The translations under genes were made by a program, and so were the position numbers. A stretch of DNA of 14,020 nucleotides from contig CALKBO010000014.1 of NCBI GenBank assembly GCA_937989875.1, positions 1 to 14,020 on the forward strand, given 5' to 3'. Shown here piece by piece: positions 6,473 to 14,014 of the stretch (its first letter is position 1; the number at the start of each line of letters is the position of its first letter). This DNA is from an uncultured Collinsella sp. (GTDB lineage Bacteria; Actinomycetota; Coriobacteriia; Coriobacteriales; Coriobacteriaceae). The notes beneath the pieces were generated by a model, which searched no databases, was not told where the DNA came from, and was given only the letters and a program-made list of their open reading frames with translations.

Positions 6473-7261
6473 ATGACCGAAGCCGCTGTTGAAACCTACG
6501 ACACCACGACGAGAGGCGCCGCCTCGATGGCAGCCTATCGCGCCGTTCGCATCCTGCAGCTCTTGAGCGAAAACACCGGCGAGGACAAGGCCATGCTTTC
6601 CGATGAGTTGATCCGGCGCCTCGCCCATCCCGACGACCCCGCCCGCATGCCCATCTCGGCGGCGCGGCGCAGCATCTACACCGCCATCTCCGCGCTTCGC
6701 CATGCCGGATACGAAATTGAGTACAAACGCGGCGTGGGCTACAAACTTCTTACCCGTCCGCTCACCGATGAAGAGATCATCCGGCTCCACGGTATGGTCA
6801 TGCGCAACCGCTCCACGCCTATCGCTATCCGCAAGAGCATGGCGCAGCACTTAGTTGCCATGGCGAGTGCCGACGTTCGCGGCTACCTCGATACACCCGA
6901 ACCCGTTCCGAGCGCAGGCAGCAAGGCTACCAAGGCAACACGCACGCCCATCAAGCGCATCGACACGTGCGAGCTCGTCGAGCAGGCCATCGACCACGGA
7001 ACCACGGTGAGTTTTGATATTTCGAGCGTCACGGCACGTGGCGAAACCGAAGTAGCACGGATGACACTCCGCCCCTTTGCCATCAGGCAGCGCGATGGCA
7101 TCTCGTATTTGCTGGGAACGGTCTATGACGCCCGAGGTGCCGATGACACGCTGCGCACCGTAGAGATTGGCCGCATGAGAAACGTCACCACACGTCTCCT
7201 CGACGGCAAGAAGCTCTTCGCCGCCCTCGACGAGGAGGACGACGCCTCCTCCGCCGCATAA
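6473..7261 (+). CDS. WYL-domain transcriptional regulator
   Basis: A 262-residue putative DNA-binding regulator. The N-terminal half (about 20-95) is a winged-helix region with the pattern ISAARRSIYTAISALRHAGYEIEYKRGVGYKL. The C-terminal half (about 165-240) matches a WYL domain: MTLRPFAIRQRDGISYLLGTVYDA then a conserved Arg-x-x-x-I-x-R stretch (228-234). The name-giving Trp-Tyr-Leu is Ser-Tyr-Leu here (211-213). WYL domains sense ligands or nucleic acids and control nearby genes in several systems. The ATG at 6473 is chosen because GGAAAGGA ends ten bases before it; a GTG at 6464 is too close to that site. The acidic tail (EEDDASSAA) is encoded over a 7-base inverted repeat (7232-7238/7245-7251). 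The ABC importer starts 161 bases downstream and is a plausible target. Confidence 0.8.
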   Translation: MTEAAVETYDTTTRGAASMAAYRAVRILQLLSENTGEDKAMLSDELIRRLAHPDDPARMPISAARRSIYTAISALRHAGYEIEYKRGVGYKLLTRPLTDEEIIRLHGMVMRNRSTPIAIRKSMAQHLVAMASADVRGYLDTPEPVPSAGSKATKATRTPIKRIDTCELVEQAIDHGTTVSFDISSVTARGETEVARMTLRPFAIRQRDGISYLLGTVYDARGADDTLRTVEIGRMRNVTTRLLDGKKLFAALDEEDDASSAA

Positions 7262-7270
7262 GACCCTCCG

Positions 7271-7303
7271 CCGCCCATTCGACTACCCGTACCGCCCATC
7301 CGA
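7271..7303. repeat. Direct repeat 21 bases apart upstream of the importer
   Basis: CCGCCCATTCGA (7271-7282) and CCGCCCATCCGA (7292-7303) are 11 of 12 identical and 21 bases apart, two turns of the helix, ending 27 bases before the -35-like element of the importer promoter. The arrangement suits a regulator bound on one face of the DNA; no protein is assigned. Confidence 0.4.
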
Positions 7304-7330
7304 TTCTGTATTAAAAAACCCGCCAGGCTG

Positions 7331-7361
7331 TTGTAAAAATGGACATCAGCGCTACTATAAG
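7331..7361 (+). promoter_or_regulatory. Possible promoter of the ABC importer
   Basis: TTGTAA (7331-7336) with either TACTAT (7353-7358, spacing 16) or TATAAG (7356-7361, spacing 19). Transcription would start near 7365-7368, at the foot of the leader hairpin. Confidence 0.45.
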
Positions 7362-7364
7362 TTC

Positions 7365-7390
7365 CACTTGCACTTTGTCCCAGTGCAGTG
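7365..7390 (+). promoter_or_regulatory. Leader hairpin at the 5' end of the importer mRNA
   Basis: CACTTGCACT (7365-7374) pairs with AGTGCAGTG (7382-7390) with a single bulged T, loop ttgtccc. It has no T-run and lies at the expected start of the transcript, so it may be an operator or an mRNA-stabilising cap. No T-box sequence and no Trp-rich leader peptide were seen. Confidence 0.4.
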
Positions 7391-7422
7391 TTTCCAGCCA
7401 TTTTTATACTGGGGGTAATGAT

Positions 7423-8403
7423 ATGAAGGACATCACCATCAGTCGCAGGAGCCTTCTGGTCTCCGCCGGTCTGCTCGCGCTCGCCCCGCTCGCCGGATGC
7501 GGCGGCAACTCTGGTTCCGGCTCTGCTGCCGCCGGTTCCGACTACACCATCGGCGTTCTGCAACTCACCGAGCATTCCGCACTCGATGCCGCCAACGACG
7601 GCTTTGTCAAGGCCATCAAGGAGAGCGGCCTTAAGGTCAAGATCGACCAGAAGAACGCCCAGAACGACCAGTCCACGTGTAAGTCCATTGCCGACAAGTT
7701 TGTGGGCGACAACGTCAACCTGATTTATGCCATCGCCACGCCCGCCGCGCAGGCTGCCGCCGGCGCCACGGCCGATATCCCCATCGTGGGCTGCGCCATC
7801 ACCGACTACGCCGCCTCCGGCCTGGTCCAGGACAACGACAAGCCCGGCACCAACGTCACGGGCGCTTCCGACCTCACCCCGGTCGCCGAGCAGCTCGAGA
7901 TGATGCAGAAGGTCCTGCCCGACGTTAAAAAGGTCGGCCTGCTCTACTGCACCGCCGAGTCCAACTCCGACGTCCAGATCAAGGCCGCCAAGAAGGAGCT
8001 CGACAAGCTGGGCCTCGAGTACACTGACTTCACCGTCTCGAGCTCCAACGAGATTCAGTCCGTCGTCGAGTCTGCCGTGGGCAAGGTCGACGCGCTGTAC
8101 TCCCCCACCGACAACACCATCGCCGCGGGTGCCTCGCAGGTCGGCCAGATCTGCAAGGAAAACAAGCTTCCCTTCGTGACTGGCGAGGAGGGTATGTGCA
8201 TGGCCGGCGGCCTGTTCACCCTCTCCATCAACTATGAGGACCTGGGCTACGCCGCGGGCGAGATGGCCGTTAAGATCCTGAAGGGCGAGGCCAAGCCCGA
8301 GGATATGCCGATCAAGCACCTCTCGAGCAAGGACCTGGTCGTCGTCAAGAACGACGAAATGGCCGAGGCCCTGGGCATCGACCTTTCCGCCCTGGACGCG
8401 TAA
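7423..8403 (+). CDS. ABC importer substrate-binding lipoprotein (TrpX/PF04392-like)
   Basis: A 326-residue extracytoplasmic ligand-binding protein of the ABC_sub_bind (TrpX-like) type, a periplasmic-binding-protein fold. The signal peptide ends in the lipobox LAGC with lipid-modified Cys26. The SRRSLL before the hydrophobic core resembles a twin-arginine signal, so export could be by Tat; this is not certain. A low-complexity GGNSGSGSAAAGS linker follows the Cys. The mature part starts YTIGVLQLTEHSALDAANDG and contains the family pattern IYAIATPAAQAA and PIVGCAITD. The ATG at 7423 is preceded by GGGGG; an upstream ATG in frame at 7339 would put the signal peptide inside the protein. In streptococci the related TrpXYZ system imports tryptophan, but substrates vary in this family, so none is assigned. 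A 203-base gap separates it from the permease. Confidence 0.9.
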   Translation: MKDITISRRSLLVSAGLLALAPLAGCGGNSGSGSAAAGSDYTIGVLQLTEHSALDAANDGFVKAIKESGLKVKIDQKNAQNDQSTCKSIADKFVGDNVNLIYAIATPAAQAAAGATADIPIVGCAITDYAASGLVQDNDKPGTNVTGASDLTPVAEQLEMMQKVLPDVKKVGLLYCTAESNSDVQIKAAKKELDKLGLEYTDFTVSSSNEIQSVVESAVGKVDALYSPTDNTIAAGASQVGQICKENKLPFVTGEEGMCMAGGLFTLSINYEDLGYAAGEMAVKILKGEAKPEDMPIKHLSSKDLVVVKNDEMAEALGIDLSALDA

Positions 8404-8471
8404 TGCCATACGCGGCATGCGTCTAGAGCCCGTGCTCGCGCTTTAGCCGCGTTATTCAATATCTGAGCCAC

Positions 8472-8511
8472 AGGGGCGGGCGCTGTAGACCGGCGTCCGC
8501 CCTGCTTGTTT
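8472..8511 (+). terminator. Weak attenuator-like hairpin between binding protein and permease
   Basis: AGGGGCGGGCGC (from 8472) pairs with GGCGTCCGCCCT (8492-8503) with one bulge and a wobble, followed by TGCTTGTTTC. The T content is too poor for a full terminator, but it may reduce read-through or stabilise the upstream message, giving more binding protein than permease. Confidence 0.4.
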
Positions 8512-8606
8512 CAGGTAAAACAAAACGTCTGTCCGTAACTCTTCTATGCATTGTTACCGCTATTATGGTGAATCACGTGTCCACCCTATCCTAGGAGGTA
8601 TGAAGC

Positions 8607-9530
8607 ATGCTCATTGCATTGCAGGGCGCCGTTTCGCAGGGCGTCCTCTGGGGCATTATGGTGCTTGGCGTGTTTATCACGTTCCGCCTGCTCGACATTC
8701 CCGATATGACCTGCGACGGCAGCTTTGCCCTCGGCGGCTGCGTCTGCGCTGTGCTCATCGTCAATAACAACGTCGACCCGCTGCTCGCCGTGCTGGCCGG
8801 CATGTGCGCCGGCGCCATCGCGGGCGCCGTCACGGGCATTTTGACCACCGTCTTCGAGATTCCCGCGATCCTCGCCGGAATCCTCACCCAGATCAGCCTG
8901 TGGTCCATCAACCTGCGCATCATGGGCAAGTCCAATACGCCCATTCTTGCCAAGGGCACCGTGTTCTCGGCCGTCAGCAATATGACCGGTCTGCCGCAGT
9001 CCACCGTTGCCATCATCTTGGGCATCCTGCTCGCCGTGGCTATCGTTGCCATCCTGTATTGGTTCTTTGGCACCGAGATCGGCTCGGCGCTGCGCGCCAC
9101 CGGCAACAACGAGTACATGATCCGCGCTCTGGGCGTCAACACCAACTCCACCAAGATGATCGCTCTCGTGCTCTCCAACGCCCTCATCGGCCTTTCGGGC
9201 GCGCTCATCTGCCAGAGCCAAAAGTATGCCGACATTGGTATGGGCACCGGCGCCATCGTTATCGGTCTTGCCGCCATTGTTATCGGTGAGGTGCTCGGCC
9301 GTCTGCTGCCCGGCGGCCTCACGCAGTTTAGCGTCCGTCTTGCCTCCGCCGTCTTTGGCTCCGTGGTGTACTTCCTTATCCGCGCCATCGTGCTGCAGTT
9401 GGGCATGGACGCCAACGACATGAAGTTGCTCTCCGCCGTGATTGTCGCCGTGGCCCTGTGCGTGCCCGTGGTTTGGGAGCGCTATAAGCTCCGCAGCTCC
9501 TACACGAAGGGGGATGAGGCAGATGCTTAA
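8607..9530 (+). CDS. ABC importer permease (BPD_transp_2/TrpY-like)
   Basis: A 307-residue polytopic membrane protein of the LivH/TrpY permease family, with about eight or nine hydrophobic spans. The cytoplasmic coupling stretch is LRATGNNEYMIRALGVN (162-178), the typical RAtG-N-x-x-ARALGVN loop that contacts the ATPase. The ATG at 8607 has AGGAGG at 8593-8598, spacing 8; a closer ATG at 8600 is too near that site. Its stop overlaps the ATPase start by 8 bases, so the two are translationally coupled. It is likely to work as a homodimer because no second permease is present. Confidence 0.92.
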   Translation: MLIALQGAVSQGVLWGIMVLGVFITFRLLDIPDMTCDGSFALGGCVCAVLIVNNNVDPLLAVLAGMCAGAIAGAVTGILTTVFEIPAILAGILTQISLWSINLRIMGKSNTPILAKGTVFSAVSNMTGLPQSTVAIILGILLAVAIVAILYWFFGTEIGSALRATGNNEYMIRALGVNTNSTKMIALVLSNALIGLSGALICQSQKYADIGMGTGAIVIGLAAIVIGEVLGRLLPGGLTQFSVRLASAVFGSVVYFLIRAIVLQLGMDANDMKLLSAVIVAVALCVPVVWERYKLRSSYTKGDEADA

Positions 9531-10317
9531 GCTCTCGCACGTCAAAAAGACCTTTAACAAGGGCACTGTCACCGAGAAGCGCGCGCTCACCGGCGTCGAC
9601 CTCACCCTTAACGACGGCGACTTTGTAACCGTGATTGGCGGCAACGGCGCCGGCAAGTCCACGCTGCTCAACATGATCGCCGGCGTGTATCCGCTCGATT
9701 CGGGTATTATCGAGCTCGACGGCACCGACATCTCGCGTCTGAGCGAGTCGCAGCGCGCCAAGTACCTGGGCCGTGTGTTCCAGGACCCCATGCGCGGCAC
9801 CGCAGCCGACATGCAGATCGCCGAGAACCTGGCCCTCGCCAAGCGCCGTGGCCAGCATCGCGGCCTTTCATGGGGTGTCACCAAGGCCGAGAAGGATGAG
9901 TACGTTGAGCTGCTCAAGCGCCTGGACCTTGGCCTGGATACACGTCTCAACGCTAAGGTCGGCCTGCTCTCGGGCGGCCAGCGCCAGGCACTCACCCTGC
10001 TGATGGCCACGCTCACCAAGCCGCGCCTGCTGCTGCTCGACGAGCACACGGCGGCCCTCGACCCCAAGACGGCATCGAAGGTGCTCAACCTGACCGAGGA
10101 GATCGTCGACGAGAACCACCTGACCACGCTCATGGTCACGCACAACATGAACGACGCCATACGTCTGGGCAATCGCCTGATCATGATGCACGAGGGCCAC
10201 GTGATCTACGACGTGGCGGGCGATGAGAAGAAGTCGCTCACCGTCGCCGACCTACTGCAGAAGTTTGAAGAGGTCTCGGGCGGCGAGCTCGCCAACGACC
10301 GCATGCTGCTAAGCTAA
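9523..10317 (+). CDS. ABC importer ATP-binding protein (TrpZ/LivF-like)
   Basis: A 264-residue cytoplasmic ATPase that powers the importer. Walker A is GGNGAGKST (39-47), Q-loop Gln87, signature LSGGQ (149-153), Walker B LLLLD with catalytic Glu174, D-loop ALD (178-180), and switch His207 in MVTHNMNDAI. All catalytic residues are intact. The ATG at 9523 lies inside the end of the permease gene (ATGCTTAA, 8-base overlap). An in-frame ATG at 9442 inside the permease would add 27 unrelated residues. It completes a binding protein, permease, ATPase set, followed by two terminators. Confidence 0.95.
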   Translation: MLKLSHVKKTFNKGTVTEKRALTGVDLTLNDGDFVTVIGGNGAGKSTLLNMIAGVYPLDSGIIELDGTDISRLSESQRAKYLGRVFQDPMRGTAADMQIAENLALAKRRGQHRGLSWGVTKAEKDEYVELLKRLDLGLDTRLNAKVGLLSGGQRQALTLLMATLTKPRLLLLDEHTAALDPKTASKVLNLTEEIVDENHLTTLMVTHNMNDAIRLGNRLIMMHEGHVIYDVAGDEKKSLTVADLLQKFEEVSGGELANDRMLLS

Positions 10318-10358
10318 AACCTGCCAAAAAGGGACAGGTTTATTTTGGCAGGTTTTAT
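10316..10358 (+). terminator. First terminator after the importer operon
   Basis: AAAACCTGCCAAAA (10316-10329) pairs perfectly with TTTTGGCAGGTTTT (10343-10356). The 13-base loop holds GGGACAG. The flanking A and T runs make it bidirectional. Confidence 0.9.
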
Positions 10359-10371
10359 CTGCGCAAACGTC

Positions 10372-10411
10372 AAAACCGCCGCAAAGGGACAGACGCCCTT
10401 GCGGCGGTTTT
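10372..10411 (+). terminator. Second, tandem terminator with a related loop
   Basis: AAAACCGCCGCAA (10372-10384) pairs perfectly with TTGCGGCGGTTTT (10399-10411); 14-base loop. It shares AAAGGGACAG (10383-10392) with the preceding terminator (10328-10337), although the stems differ. It could also act on the opposite strand. Confidence 0.88.
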
Positions 10412-10475
10412 CGCATATTATGTCGATAATCCGATATTCAACCAGACATTCTGGCTAAGGACTAAGGAAACTGCC

Positions 10476-12503
10476 ATGAAAAGACTCCCCCGCCTTGCGT
10501 TAGCCGCCGCGTTGTTTGCCGGCGCGCTCGCAGGCATCCCAAGCCTCGCTTTCGCGGGGAACCTGCCCGCCGCTATTGACGGCTCCGTGGCCGTCATGCA
10601 CACCAACGACATCCACGGCAGCTACAAGTACAGCTACAACGAAAGCAAGGGCACTGGCACTGTGGGCTTTGACGGACTGGCGGTTCTCTATAGCGCCCAG
10701 GGCAACGCCCCCGATCTTTTGCTCGATGCGGGCGACACCTTCCACGGACAGTCCTTCGCCACCATGAGTGAGGGCAAGAGCATCGCCGAGCTCATGGACA
10801 CCTTCTATGCCGACGGCTACGACGCGACCACGCCAGGTAACCACGACTGGAGCTACGGCGCGGACAAACTCCGCACCATGACCAGCTACAGCACCACTGG
10901 CACGCCCTTCGCCATGCTCTGCGCGAACGCAAAGTCTACGAGCGGCGTATGGAGCTCGAGCATCACGAAGACGCTCGATCGCACCTGGGAGGATAGCGAA
11001 GATCACTCCACATTCGACTACAAAATCAAGGTCGGCGTCGTGGGCGCCATGGATGAGTCGCTGGAATCCTCGCTGCGCGCGGACCTGGTCGCGGGTACGT
11101 CGTTCTCGAGTGCCGCGAACGCCATCAATACCGAGGCAGAGCAGCTGCGCAGGGAGGGCTGCGATGTTGTTGTGTGTATCGCGCATACACTCAACGCCAA
11201 GACCTTTGCCACGCGGCTCCGTGGCGTCGATGCCCTTATCGCAGGCCACGAGCACATCAACCTTAACGAGAAGGTGACGGGAGCCGACGGCAAGACGATC
11301 CACGTTGTCGAGGCGGGCAGCGCCTTTGCCGAGGTGGGGCTGCTTTCCATTCCGTACAAGTACGACACGAATGGCACCGAGACAACCGACGATGACACGG
11401 TCACGGTCCCCGCAGACGGCAGCGACGAGAAGCTCTACACCGCCAAAGACGTAAACGCTCTTTTGACCGACCCCAACAAGGGCTCCGCCTATCAGAGCAT
11501 CCTTGATGAGGTCCACAACAACAAGATCAAGCCGCTCGACGATGCCTTTAGCGCCGCATCGAGCGAGGTGCTCGGCACGAGCTCTACCAACTATTTCTAC
11601 GGCGAGGACGCCGCAGGCACGCATGGTTGGGAAATGGTGCGCACCACTGATTTCCGCCCCAGCAAGGAGGGCGACACCACCAAGGCCCAGACCATCGGCC
11701 ACGTGATTTGCGGCTCCTATCTTGCCCTGACGGGCGCGGACTTCGCTATCGAAAACGCTGGCGGCATCCGCGGCGGCATCGCGGCGGGCAACGTGACCGC
11801 CGGCAACGTCATCGCCATCTCGCCCTACGGCAACACCGTGGAGACCTGGACCATGACCGGCGCGGACTTCCTCGCAGCGCTCGAGCACTCGCTACAAATC
11901 AGCGACGATTGCAACGACAGCTACGAGCTTCAGCAGGCTTATGTGGCGGCCGGTCACACCGAGCAGGAGGCGCAAGACAAGTACAAGTGGCGCGATGACT
12001 CTGGCAGCGTTCTCTCCTTTGGCGGCATCAACGTGACGATTGATTGGACACAGCCCGAGGGCAAGCGCATTGTGAGTGCCACACTCACCAAAGACGGCAG
12101 CACGCTCGACCCCGCCAAGACCTATACCGTCGCCACCAACAACTACATCATCACCAACACGACCGACTTTCCCACCTTTGCACACGCCACCAAGTACACC
12201 GAGTGGGGCACGTGCGAGGCGGCGCTGAGGGCGCTGATCGGGCAGAACAGCTGGGAGAGCAAGATGGTCTCGCTCGCGGGCACCATCAGCTTTGGCTCCG
12301 CTGCCGTGGACCCCACGCCCACACCGGCCCCGACGCCTAAGCCCTCGCCTAAGACGGACACGACGACCACGAAGGTCATCACCAAGAAGACGACTGGTAA
12401 GCTCGCCGCAACGGGAGACCACACGCTGGCAGTAGTTGGCGCGTGCCTTATCGGCGGCATCATCGTCATCATCCTCGGCATTATCCGGAAGCGTCGACGC
12501 TAA
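10476..12503 (+). CDS. Secreted, sortase-anchored 5'-nucleotidase
   Basis: A 675-residue cell-surface enzyme of the UshA/5'-nucleotidase family that releases phosphate and nucleoside from nucleotides. The signal peptide ends near Ala27 (LAFA). The metallophosphatase domain has Asp45 and His47 (HTNDIHG), Asp87 (DAGDTFHG), Asn122/His123 (PGNHDW), His237 and His258/His260 (GHEH), a full two-metal site. The 5'-nucleotidase C domain follows (about 370-605), with NAGGIRGGIAAGNV and YGNTVETWTMTG. Then come a Pro/Thr linker (612-628), LAATG (643-647), a hydrophobic span and RKRRR: a cell-wall sorting signal of the LAxTG type recognised by class E sortases. AAGGA lies upstream of the start. The gene is followed, 68 bases after its stop, by an IS element; no terminator of its own is seen. 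Substrate range is not readable. Confidence 0.93.
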   Translation: MKRLPRLALAAALFAGALAGIPSLAFAGNLPAAIDGSVAVMHTNDIHGSYKYSYNESKGTGTVGFDGLAVLYSAQGNAPDLLLDAGDTFHGQSFATMSEGKSIAELMDTFYADGYDATTPGNHDWSYGADKLRTMTSYSTTGTPFAMLCANAKSTSGVWSSSITKTLDRTWEDSEDHSTFDYKIKVGVVGAMDESLESSLRADLVAGTSFSSAANAINTEAEQLRREGCDVVVCIAHTLNAKTFATRLRGVDALIAGHEHINLNEKVTGADGKTIHVVEAGSAFAEVGLLSIPYKYDTNGTETTDDDTVTVPADGSDEKLYTAKDVNALLTDPNKGSAYQSILDEVHNNKIKPLDDAFSAASSEVLGTSSTNYFYGEDAAGTHGWEMVRTTDFRPSKEGDTTKAQTIGHVICGSYLALTGADFAIENAGGIRGGIAAGNVTAGNVIAISPYGNTVETWTMTGADFLAALEHSLQISDDCNDSYELQQAYVAAGHTEQEAQDKYKWRDDSGSVLSFGGINVTIDWTQPEGKRIVSATLTKDGSTLDPAKTYTVATNNYIITNTTDFPTFAHATKYTEWGTCEAALRALIGQNSWESKMVSLAGTISFGSAAVDPTPTPAPTPKPSPKTDTTTTKVITKKTTGKLAATGDHTLAVVGACLIGGIIVIILGIIRKRRR

Positions 12504-12571
12504 GCTACACCGCCGGGCCTTGCAGCCCCGCCGCGTAAACCTTATATCGAGCACAGAAGCCCGTCCGAATT

Positions 12572-12595
12572 TGAACTGCGTCCCAAATCTTGGAC
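12572..12595. repeat. IS terminal inverted repeat (transposase 3' side)
   Basis: Starts TGAACTGCGTCCCA and matches the reverse complement of 13997-14020 at 21 of 24 positions. It overlaps a small hairpin, GCGTCC (12578-12583) / GGACGC (12592-12597). Confidence 0.85.
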
Positions 12596-12609
12596 GCCCT
12601 AAATAGCGA

Positions 12610-13515
12610 CTAGGCCGCGAGGGCCTGATTCCGGAACTCCTCCGGGGTCAGGCCCTTCAATCTTACCTGCCTCCGGCTCGTGTTCCAGTGGACTATGTAT
12701 TCCTCCAGGTCGCGTTTGAAATCCTCGAACGTCTTCCACTCGCGGCCCCTGTAGAACTCGTCCTTGACGTGGCCGAAGAGCTGCTCGGTGGCGGCATTGT
12801 CGATGCAGTTCGCCTTCCTGGACATGCTCTGGACGATGCCGGCGGCCTCGAGCCTGGATGTGTATGATGCGTGCTGGTACTGCCAGCCCCGGTCCGAGTG
12901 CATGGTCGGGGCGGCGCCCTCGGGGATCTTGGGCAGCAGCTCGTCGAGCATCCTCGCCTGCTGGGCCATGTCGGGCGTGGTCGATATGTCGCTCGCCACG
13001 ATCTCCTTGGTGCAGAAGTCCAGCGTCGGGGCCCAGTAGGCCTTGCCGCCGGCCACCTTGAACTCGGTGACGTCCGTCCCCAGCTTCTGCCACGGGGCCC
13101 CGGCGTCGAAATCCCTCGCGATCACGTTCTCGAACGTTCTGCCGACGACGCCCCTGTACGAGTTGTACCTGTGGTAGGCCGTCTCGCGTCTGATACCGCA
13201 GCGGATCCCCATCTCGCGCATCATCTTGAGCACGGTCTTGTCGGCTATCACGGCCCCCTCTTCCGCCCTGAGGCACATCGCTATCTGCCGGTGTCCGCAG
13301 CCGTTGGCGGTGCGCGAGAAGATCTCGGCGGCCGCCTCCCGGAGCTCGGGGCGCGTCGGCCTCGGAGGGTGCGCGAGGGCGTAGTAGTAGGTCGACCTCT
13401 TGAGCTCGGCGCATGCGAGCAGGTGCCCGAGCGCGTGCCCCTCGGCGCGCAGGGCCGCGACCGCCTCGGCCTTCGCCCTGGTCAGAGCCCGTCCCTCTCG
13501 ACCAGGGCGCGCAAT
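12610..13515 (-). CDS. IS3 transposase orfB (DDE integrase core), reached by -1 frameshift
   Basis: The catalytic half of the transposase, 301 codons downstream of the slippery site, made as an orfA-orfB fusion of about 454 residues. The first part has the IS3 orfB pattern (ACAELKRSTYYYALA, then GCGHRQIA). The integrase core has Asp in GTDVTEF, Asp in HSDRGWQYQ and Glu in NAATEQLFGH, with 35 residues between the last two: the IS3 DD(35)E triad, complete. In fusion numbering these are Asp301, Asp361 and Glu397. There is no ATG or GTG in this frame between the slippery site and an internal Met at 13278, so independent translation of a full orfB is unlikely. The integrase core ends normally with the R-L-K-G-L-T-P-E-E-F motif. 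Confidence 0.9.
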   Translation of the reverse strand: MARPGREGRALTRAKAEAVAALRAEGHALGHLLACAELKRSTYYYALAHPPRPTRPELREAAAEIFSRTANGCGHRQIAMCLRAEEGAVIADKTVLKMMREMGIRCGIRRETAYHRYNSYRGVVGRTFENVIARDFDAGAPWQKLGTDVTEFKVAGGKAYWAPTLDFCTKEIVASDISTTPDMAQQARMLDELLPKIPEGAAPTMHSDRGWQYQHASYTSRLEAAGIVQSMSRKANCIDNAATEQLFGHVKDEFYRGREWKTFEDFKRDLEEYIVHWNTSRRQVRLKGLTPEEFRNQALAA

Positions 13516-13973
13516 TTTTTTAGGTAGGCCACCTCGGCCTCGAGCCTACGGCACCGCTCCTCGAGCTCCTCCTCGCGGGTCCGCGGCCTCGCCTTGGAAC
13601 CGCTCGGCCGGCCCTTGGGCCTCGGGCGCAGGGCCTCCGCGCCGCCCCGGCGGTACAGCGCGCACCACTTCTTGAGCGGCGACATCGACATTATGCCGAA
13701 CGCCGCCATCGCCTCGGCCCTCGTCATGCCGCCGTCGACGACGGCGGAGGCGGCGGCGACCCTCTGTTCGTATGTGTACCTGCCCTGCTTTCCGTCCATG
13801 CGCAGCAGCACCTCGCTCCCGAATGCGCGGTATATCTCCTGCCATCTTCTCACGGCTTCCGCGGGAAGCGAAAGGGCAATCGCGGCAGATTTATACCCGT
13901 GCCCGAGCTCGAAGAGCCCTATGGCCGCCTTCCTGGCCTCGACATCATGCTTCACTCTCAAATCAACGCGCAT
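13482..13973 (-). CDS. IS3 transposase orfA (helix-turn-helix)
   Basis: A 163-residue DNA-binding protein that recognises the IS ends. It contains two helix-turn-helix-like segments (about 15-45 and 65-105), a basic stretch RPRPKGRPSGSKARPRT and a C-terminal coiled coil (about 130-155) for oligomerisation. The start at 13973 has GGGAGG eight bases upstream, within a hairpin arm. The last ten codons overlap orfB. Confidence 0.9.
   Translation of the reverse strand: MRVDLRVKHDVEARKAAIGLFELGHGYKSAAIALSLPAEAVRRWQEIYRAFGSEVLLRMDGKQGRYTYEQRVAAASAVVDGGMTRAEAMAAFGIMSMSPLKKWCALYRRGGAEALRPRPKGRPSGSKARPRTREEELEERCRRLEAEVAYLKKLRALVERDGL
13515..13521 (-). other. Programmed -1 frameshift slippery site
   Basis: In orfA phase the codons are CTA AAA AAA TTG, giving the canonical heptamer A AAA AAA. 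The -1 frame runs directly into orfB (Ile-Ala-Arg-Pro-Gly), matching the known IS3-family expression mode. Confidence 0.85.
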
Positions 13974-13980
13974 AAAGAAA

Positions 13981-14014
13981 GCCTCCCATTTCTCATGTCC
14001 AAGAAATGGGAGGC
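13981..14014 (-). promoter_or_regulatory. Hairpin over the orfA ribosome binding site
   Basis: Perfect 13-base arms, 13981-13993 and 14002-14014, loop of 8 bases. The inner-side arm contains the orfA ribosome binding site (GGGAGG, 13982-13987), and on the minus strand the stem is followed by TTTCTTT. Transcripts entering from outside the IS would fold it, so it may block translation and also terminate. Confidence 0.6.

Noticed and set aside
7362..7422. T-box or Trp attenuator ahead of the importer
   Set aside because: The leader is only about 55 bases, without the T-box sequence, an antiterminator or a Trp-rich leader peptide.
8586..10184. Long open frame opposite the permease and ATPase genes
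   Set aside because: Mirror of two clear ABC genes; composition is Arg, Ser, Asp and His rich with no recognisable domain.
10500..11888. Long open frame opposite the 5'-nucleotidase gene
   Set aside because: Mirror of a well-supported gene; no domain and no start signal.
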